Translations under genes and position numbers: made by a program | The notes under the pieces: model-generated | What the model was told of the DNA's origin: nothing | Database searches by the model: none | Seen by the model: only the letters and a program-made list of their open reading frames with translations | In this document: piece by piece, positions 57,211 through 64,000 of the stretch | How positions within the stretch are numbered: position 1 is the first letter of the stretch | How the letters are laid out: each line of letters begins with the position of its first letter | DNA from: Gymnogyps californianus | Taxonomy: Eukaryota > Chordata > Aves > Accipitriformes > Cathartidae | Direction of reading: 5' to 3' | DNA length: 64,000 nt | Assembly: GCF_018139145.2 (NCBI RefSeq) | Contig: NC_059471.1 | Location: 207,843,494 to 207,907,493 of the forward strand

Positions 57211-59681
57211 AAGGTTTGTTGTGACAATATATAACACTTTATACTTCACGAATTTTTTAGGGCTCTTCCCAATTATAGCACAGCTTTCTCCTTATAGTAG
57301 TTGTATCATGAACAGGTTTGGGATTTTGGTTGTTGTTGTTGTTGGGCTTTTGGCATAATCACCCTAAGCATCATCTCCAGAGGTCTGAAAACAAAGTCAT
57401 TGAGACCAATCATCCTCTCAATGACATTTACATTCTCATTCAGTTTCTGGCAAGGGAACTATGATACAAACCGTTTTGATCAAAATTAAGCTTTTTTTAA
57501 TCTGCTGAAATGGCATAATTTGAAAGCAACCTCTTCCTTCCTTTTGAGAAACTAAACATCCCTATTCCTAAGGACCACTCCATATAAACTGGCTCTTTCA
57601 AAAACATGATACTAATGACCAGTAACCAATAATAGACTGAAACTGAATTAACATGCACCGTATAATCATCAGGGAGGAAACAGTCTATGGCACTGGAAAG
57701 CTGAATTTTCTCTTGAATACATAAACACAGAGATTTTTAAATGTGGTGTTCCCACCCACTCCCAAAATACCAGAAGTATTCATTTGAGGGATTTAGGGAA
57801 AGAAAAAGCAGCATAAACCTGAACCTTCTCTTCATGATGAACAATATTGCTTAATTGATATACAAGAGTATACATAGAGTATTACCTTACTAGGGTAAGA
57901 TACAGGTAAAATGATAGTCTTCTTAAATCACTGCTGCATGATGTCAGATTTAAAGCTGCCCTGGATCAGGGTGTAACTTTTTCTAAAATATTGATATTGC
58001 TGGAGGGAACTTCTAACTCTATGCTGCCTTAGAAAGATTGTTCAAGTTTTGTTTCAATATTTAATGAGTTCTCTATGATATTTCAAAAGAATGACTAGAA
58101 AGAGGCCATTATAGAAGTACTCTCTCTTTTATGGATGACATAAAAGGGATATGGATAGTTAAATTAACAGTTAATCAGGGCTTCTGAGAGAATTTGACTA
58201 ATGCATTTATCATTAACTTTACAAACATGTTCTTGCAAATCAAGGACTTTTTTTTTTTTCTCTTTTAAAATAGGATTTTAGTCCATTTTTTCATTCATCA
58301 AAGCAAAAAGTTCGTGATATTTGTTGAGAACCCTTATACTGTGAAAAGAGAAGCTAGTACTTGATCCTTTTCTTTTTCTGTGAGGAATCTTCCTGGTTTT
58401 GCCTGTTTATTTTTATGTAATTTAAAAAATATTTTCTGGCAGCTAAATGAAAAAAAAAAAAATTGCATCTTCCTAGATATATTCTATGACTGCATTTGGA
58501 GGTACTCAGAAGTGACAGCATAGAAGCAGTGAATGCAGGAATGAAACATCTTATCTCTTAATGGATTTTATAAATTAGCTAAAACCAGACTTCGGCACTT
58601 CCCCTGTCTTTCTTGGGAAGCTCTGTGAGACACTACCATGTCAGATAACTATCTGAGATCAAAAGAGTTTTTGTCAGGCCAGGTCTCAAAAAAACCACTA
58701 GGAGAGAAATCCTTCAGAACCTGCCACATGATGAAAACAAACAGACTTCTGATACTTCAAATCCCATTACTAATTTACAAAGCAGAGACAAATCCATACT
58801 CTTGAAGCGCATTTGAAGAATGCTTCCTGGTGCATTGCTAAGTGACTGGGAGATTGATTGTGTGCTTTTTATTTCGAAGGACGCAATTTCCCCATTCATT
58901 TTTGTCGGTGCACAAATTTTCTGATAGAGTTAGCCGTAAACCCCTCTCTAAAAAGAGAAAAGGCACACTTTGTTTTAAAATAAAAAAAACTGAGCCAGTT
59001 TAAAAAAAAAATTAAGGTCTTATATTTGTCTTATTCATTTAAATGCTACACAAAAATATAAAATAATTAACATAGAAATGCACACAACTGCATTTTCTAT
59101 AAACTTGAATAAATTTATGTAAACTAGTTCTTTAAAAAGAGCACCAACAAGTTTGAATTGTGTACTGTATAGAATTTAAATTCTCTGATTATCATTAATT
59201 TATGTATTTCCACAGAAGTTCATGGTGTTTCAGTAAAATGCATTATGAAAATGTATTCAAGAAATGGTATCAGGGAATGATTATAATAGAAAATTCTAAA
59301 AGTGAAATGTTTCTAAGCTGAGTAGACATGAATTAAAATTCCAAAATGCAGCATAGAAGGTAAATGCCCCAAAAGTTTTTGTTTAGAAAATATTCTCTCT
59401 ATAGAAGATATATAGATATATATTTAGGAAAGAGCCAGATCTTTCATTAGACAATTTCTCATAAAACATTTTGCACCATAGAAAGTCTCTCTGCCATTGT
59501 TATAAGAAGTAAATGAACCTTCAGCATTTCAGAGCTCTGTGTTAAGTTAGCCTAAGGGATCTAATGTACTTTGAGAAGGTAAAAAAGGGTGTCTCCAGTT
59601 TTTCAATATTAGATAAATTAACAATTTAATGAAAACATGTTATATCTTCTACATCAAGAAGCTATACTGTTTTAAGAATTT

Positions 59682-59704
59682 AAAACAAACAAACAAACAA
59701 AAAA
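59682..59704. repeat. AAAC microsatellite
   Basis: Four to five aaac units ending in an A run. Confidence 0.8.
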
Positions 59705-60005
59705 CCCCACTATTTTTCTTAGTTTATGTAAGAATTCTGCTCTAACTTCCAGCTGAATCTGACAGTGGCTGATTACCAGCACACAGAAGTTAAGGTTTAT
59801 ATGATGCACAACATGCCTTTATTGTCTCTGATTTATTTTCTCTCTGCTTCTGTTATGATCACAATCCCGTTACTGTATCTTTTAGCCTCCTATTTGCCTG
59901 ATGCTGATGTTAATTCCAATATTCTGATGCTGAACAGAATGTGCAAAGAATCTCTCAGAGATCACAGAAAGAAAAACTACATGAACTAAAGAAGTTACTT
60001 GCTGG

Positions 60006-60071
60006 ATTATATGCAAGCAATATGTATTATATTATTATATTATATGCAAGCAATATATGCTATATTATTTT
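60006..60071. repeat. 33-base tandem pair, imperfect
   Basis: attatatgcaagcaatat occurs at 60006 and again at 60039, each followed by an AT-rich tail (gtattatattatt / atgctatattattt). Confidence 0.85.
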
Positions 60072-60493
60072 TCTTATATTCCTTAGATTTTCAGATCCTT
60101 TTACTATATATTCATGTATATTTATGTACTGTGTATTTTACCACACTTCAATATGGTTGTTTCAAACAATCCAAGACACTCTAGGAAGTTACCAGTCTCT
60201 GAAGAAGAGTCCTACAAGCTTGACACTGCTCTCCTCCTTTCTCAGCTTCTACAAAATAGGATCACTCCGTAGGGAAAGAACAGCAGAAAATACCTTAAAA
60301 TAACTATTATAAAATTAAGAAAAATAATTTCATCATATCTAAGATGAAGCAACAGAGTTTTGCTATAACATACAACAAAACTCTTGTTAGAGCAACCAAT
60401 AATAACTGTAGATGGGATGAGGTGTACTGGAAAATCATAAGGAAACAGATGTGTTTTCTTAACATTTCCAGAGTGTGCATGTTCCCCGCACGT

Positions 60494-60548
60494 CAAAGAA
60501 AAGAGAAAGAGAGAAAGAAAAAAAAAAGAGAGGAAAAAATAAAGGAAA
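60494..60548. repeat. Purine-rich GAAA stretch
   Basis: About 55 bases almost purely A and G (agagaaagagagaaagaaaa and beyond). Such tracts can form triplex structures. Confidence 0.75.
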
Positions 60549-62288
60549 CAAGCACAGTCCTCAACAATAATAACTGTGATTTTATATTTCCTCTAAATGT
60601 GGTCTATATTTTGGATAACAAGCCTGCTGTTGGAGCCAAACAGCATTTAGCTATGTGAAGCTGCTGGAGCATGTAACTCATTCTGAACAGACCAGGCTGC
60701 TTCAAAGAGGGGGGAATGCTAACTTCTAGATCAGTAATTTGCAGTAATAGAAAGCTGTTACTAAATCAATGTCTCATCTGGAAAATAAATGTTTCCATTT
60801 CACCTTGCACTTAAGCTAGTGGCAGGAGACTATTAGCCTGTGACTGTCTATTAGTTCAGCATGGTCTCAGACATCCACGTAAAGCAAACACTGCCTAAAA
60901 GACTAAATACTGTTTTCTAGGCTGATGTTCAAAAAAAAAAACAGTGCAAAGAGATTTTTTGCAGGTGATCAAGACTTTTACCACAGTCAACTTTGCAATC
61001 TGTCAGCCTGATAATCCATAGGTAACTCAATATCCAATTTGTTTGAGACAATCTGGACAACTTCTGCATTCCCAAAATTCTTAACCAAGCAATTAATTCC
61101 TGCATTACAAGTATTTAATCTAAGAACAGATGCTACCTAATAGTCAGGTAACTTTTTGATTTCATGGCAGGTTTTCACAAGATAAGGGACAACCACTATT
61201 ATTTTAAAGATAAACAAGAGATGGGCAGTGACTCCTCAACATCTTGCAGCTTGTTAAGGGCAGACATGTAATTGAGATTCACATTTCTCACGGACTATTA
61301 GGGAGGGTTAAGTTTAAAAAAACTCAGAGAAATAACTCCAATAAACTCTGAAAAACTTCCCCACTTCTAAGACGAACCATTCATTTTTCCAATTTTTTCC
61401 CTTTTTCTAAACCAGAACACAGAGAACAAGCTAAAGCAAATAAATAATGGAGTACAGAATTGGAGTCAGTCTTTCATGTTGTATAATACAATTAATTAGA
61501 CAGAAAATACTGCCCATTTTTTCGAGTGAGTTAGAATTCAAGAAAAATTTAATGGATAATTTTCCATGGATACCCTGTTGGGAGAATGAGTCCCAAGACC
61601 CCTGGAATTTGAGGTTTCAGGTTTCCATAATGGAGCTACGAGGTAGGAAGACCCATATGACTGAGCTCTAGGCTCCACAGGAAAGCAATTTTCAAGGTAT
61701 CAAGTTTGAAGTAAGCTGTCAGAGGTTTCTGAACTCCCTGACTTTAAGCTTATGTCAAATATCCATATGGGACTCCTTTTATAATCAACTGCTACTAATA
61801 TGAAATGGATTCAAAGAAGATTGTAAAAAAATGTCTCACAGAAGAAATTGTCGCTCATAAAGTGTCTCCGAGAAACACTTTACCAAGAGGTGAAGAGTAT
61901 TTATATATAAACATTCATAACTTGTACCACACTCTGACGAATGCAGATAAATTACAAGATAAGGTAAACAGAATAGAATATGTTGACACCACATTTTGTA
62001 TACCTAACTAAATGCAACCAGTCATCACATTTATTTTATAGTACAGGAATACTGAAAGCTGTTGTTTGATCTGTTATGGCTATATATAAAGCTTTTGTTC
62101 CTTTGTTTGTTTAGGTAACATTGGTCAGGGAACAATAAAGCTGTGATATGTAGCTAAACCCGTGGCCCCTGAGCTGCATGTAGCTATTATCATTTGAAGT
62201 GATTAAGCGTTCTCCCTCTCCATGCTTGAGCATGGTACTTATTTGCCAGTGGGTTATCCAGGCCTTGGGCTGCTGCTATGTTCAAATT

Positions 62289-63060
62289 CACAATATCACA
62301 GAACAGTTGAGATTGGAAGGGACCTCTGAGCTCACCTAGTCCAAGCCCCTGCTCAAGGAGGGTCAGCTAGGGCAGCTTGTCCAGGATCATGTCCAGTTGA
62401 GTTTTGAATATCTCCAGGGATGAAGACTCCACAACCTCTCTGGGCAACCTGTGCCAGTGTTTGACCACACTCACAGTGAAGAAGTTTTTTCTTGTGTTGA
62501 GATGATAGAATTTAATGTGTTTTAATTAATGTCCATTACCTCTTGTCCTGTCACTGAGCCCTACTGAGAAGAATCTGGCTCCATCTTCTTCAGTCCCTCC
62601 CACCTGATATTTATACATAGACAAGATGTATAAATCTTGGATGGACAAGATGGACGAGATCCCCTTGAGCCTTCTCATCTCCAGGCTGAACTACCCCAGC
62701 TCTCTCAGCCTCTCCTTATCTGAAATACGCTCAGAACCCTTAATAATCTTCATGGTCCTGCTCTGGACTCACTCCAATAAGTCCATATCTTTCTTGTACT
62801 GGGGAGCCCAGAACTGGACACAGTACTCAAGGTGTGGCCTCACCAGTGCTGAGGACCCCCAGATCCTTCTCAGCAAAGCTGCTTACTAACCAGTCAGCCT
62901 CCAGCATGTACTGATGCCTGGATTATTCCTCCCCAGATGCAGAATTTTGCATTTCCCCTTTTTTTAGCTTCATGAGGCTCCTGTCAGGCCATTTCTCCAG
63001 CCTGTTGAGGTCCCTCTGAACGGTGGCACAACTCTCTGACGTATCAGTCTCTCTTCCCAG
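62289..63060 (-). mobile_element. CR1 LINE fragment with internal deletion, about 0.77 kb
   Basis: Minus-strand CR1, 3' end at the low side (caatatcacagaacagttga), followed by the 3' UTR and C-terminal reverse transcriptase remnants. At 62780-62850 the window reads cttgtactggggagcccag and caaggtgtggcctcaccag, then jumps at about 62853 straight to gacccccagatccttctcag. From the layout of intact CR1, and of the copy at 5394 (which keeps this part at about 5873-6020), some 130-150 bases are missing. The 5' truncation lies at ctcttcccag (63060). No intact frame remains. Confidence 0.93.
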
Positions 63061-64000
63061 TAAATTCCTAACTGTGCGAGAAAGCAACCCATTTACAATA
63101 TCACCAATTCAGTTCTGTCCTGTGCAGCAATAAGCAACTGCCACCTCCCACTTGAGAATTATTCCTGGGGCACTCTTCCCTGATTATCCAGGGAAGTCCA
63201 GTACATTGTGAATTTTGGACACATGAAGAATTCCCCTACGGATCTACATGGGTTTGCACCTCACTACCTATTCACTGTTGTAATGTTCTTCACACAAATG
63301 CTTCTTTAATATTTTAAAGAGATAAGGATAATGTTTGGGATAAAGGGAAATCAAATTCTGTGACCCACAGTCACTTGCAACATTTGCATTTTCTATGTTC
63401 TTAAATCTTAGTCTTCTTATACAAGAAGTCCCAGCAATAACAACTTTTGGAGAAAAATATGCTTGAAATGAAACTTAGCCCACTTTTGACATCAAAATGT
63501 TTCATAATAATTTCAAATAACTATTCTATATAGAATCAAAATTCTCTTTGTGAAAGAAAAAGGCTAGACACCATCCAAAATCCTATTACTCTCAGAGAAT
63601 AGATTAACAACATGCAGACTTGTTTCTACTTATATCCTACATGTAGGTTTATGCAATAATTACCATATAACAGAATTTAAGATCCTAACTATAGTTATTT
63701 TTTAAATAACATTTTCCTTTTTTTCCCCTTCTTAAAATAGGACCCATAAGATGATTGAGTGCTGCAGTCTGACTCGGCAGGTTCTTCACACTTGGCAATC
63801 AGCACCAATACTGAGGTACATATGGAGAGTGGATAAGAGGGAAAAATGAATTATGGTTGATGAAATGATAAATAACCACAAATAGGCATTTTTATGTACA
63901 ACTTTATCAAATACCTCGTCTTTAAGTTAAAAATTATAAGATTTGTTTGGAAATTATTATCTCAAGAAAAAAAGCACGACAGCTCCCAGCAAAACCAAGA

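Larger units (their letters stand above)
29272..64000 (-). other. CACNA2D1: Intron before exon A (partial; at least 34.7 kb)
   Basis: The acceptor tttgacag abuts exon A; the matching donor is not in the window. I looked on the minus strand for the preceding conserved exon (the part ending before TIVLNELNW, expected to carry motifs like FIEDANFGRQ and HIPTDIYEG) and found nothing. Contents: simple repeats, an old LINE relic near 37130-37400, an AT-rich palindrome near 37640-37785, a 44-base tandem pair at 39218-39305, a GC-richer block near 40190-40370, a decayed minisatellite at 46448-46830, CR1 pieces at 45523, 51326, 55940 and 62289, and a solo LTR at 53880-54475. No nested gene is supported. 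Confidence 0.82.

Noticed and set aside
59941..60303. A 120-codon plus-strand frame
   Set aside because: It is built partly from the 33-base tandem pair and AT-rich sequence, giving a Tyr/Ile-rich product with no family features.
29272..64000. The CACNA2D1 exon preceding exon A
   Set aside because: I looked for the reverse complement of the conserved FIEDANFGRQ and HIPTDIYEG parts and saw no match, so I place it outside the window. A translated search against this stretch would be decisive.

Overview
The window is nuclear DNA from a bird, most likely a neoavian one. Two things point there. It holds at least seven CR1 LINE fragments, the dominant retrotransposon family of birds. It also holds a solo LTR of a type I recall as common in neoavian genomes. 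Base composition is AT-rich, coding density is very low, splice sites are eukaryotic, and nothing looks bacterial, viral or plasmid-like.

One gene can be supported. Four short exons on the minus strand (29140-29271, 11241-11310, 10340-10390, 9164-9263, in transcription order) join in one open frame with GT/AG borders. They encode 117 whole codons of the voltage-gated calcium channel alpha2delta-1 subunit (CACNA2D1). The piece covers the region just before the von Willebrand factor A (VWA) domain, the RRR motif linked to gabapentinoid binding, and the start of the VWA domain with its DxSxS metal site. The remaining exons are not visible and probably lie outside: upstream exons beyond 64000, downstream exons before position 1. 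The window is therefore about 99.4% intron.

Layout: 1-9163 is the intron after the last visible exon, with a 0.94 kb antisense CR1 copy at 5394-6331. Positions 9164-11310 hold three exons within 2.15 kb. Positions 11311-29139 are a 17.8 kb intron with two CR1 pieces, a perfect 29 bp tandem duplication and a perfect short hairpin. Positions 29272-64000 are part of an intron of at least 34.7 kb, with an old LINE relic, an AT-rich palindrome, a decayed minisatellite near 46.5-46.8 kb, four CR1 pieces, and a 596 bp solo LTR with an exact 5 bp target duplication at 53880-54475.

I found no RNA gene, CRISPR array, nested protein gene or new biological system. The items most worth checking are the tandem (NAGNAG-type) acceptor at the metal-site exon, the Val-to-Ala change inside the metal site, the solo LTR placed antisense to the gene, and the unlabelled degenerate ~59-68 bp tandem repeat. 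Exon borders are firm to the base. Repeat borders are good to roughly 5-20 bases. Family identities of old repeats rest on memory, not on a database search.
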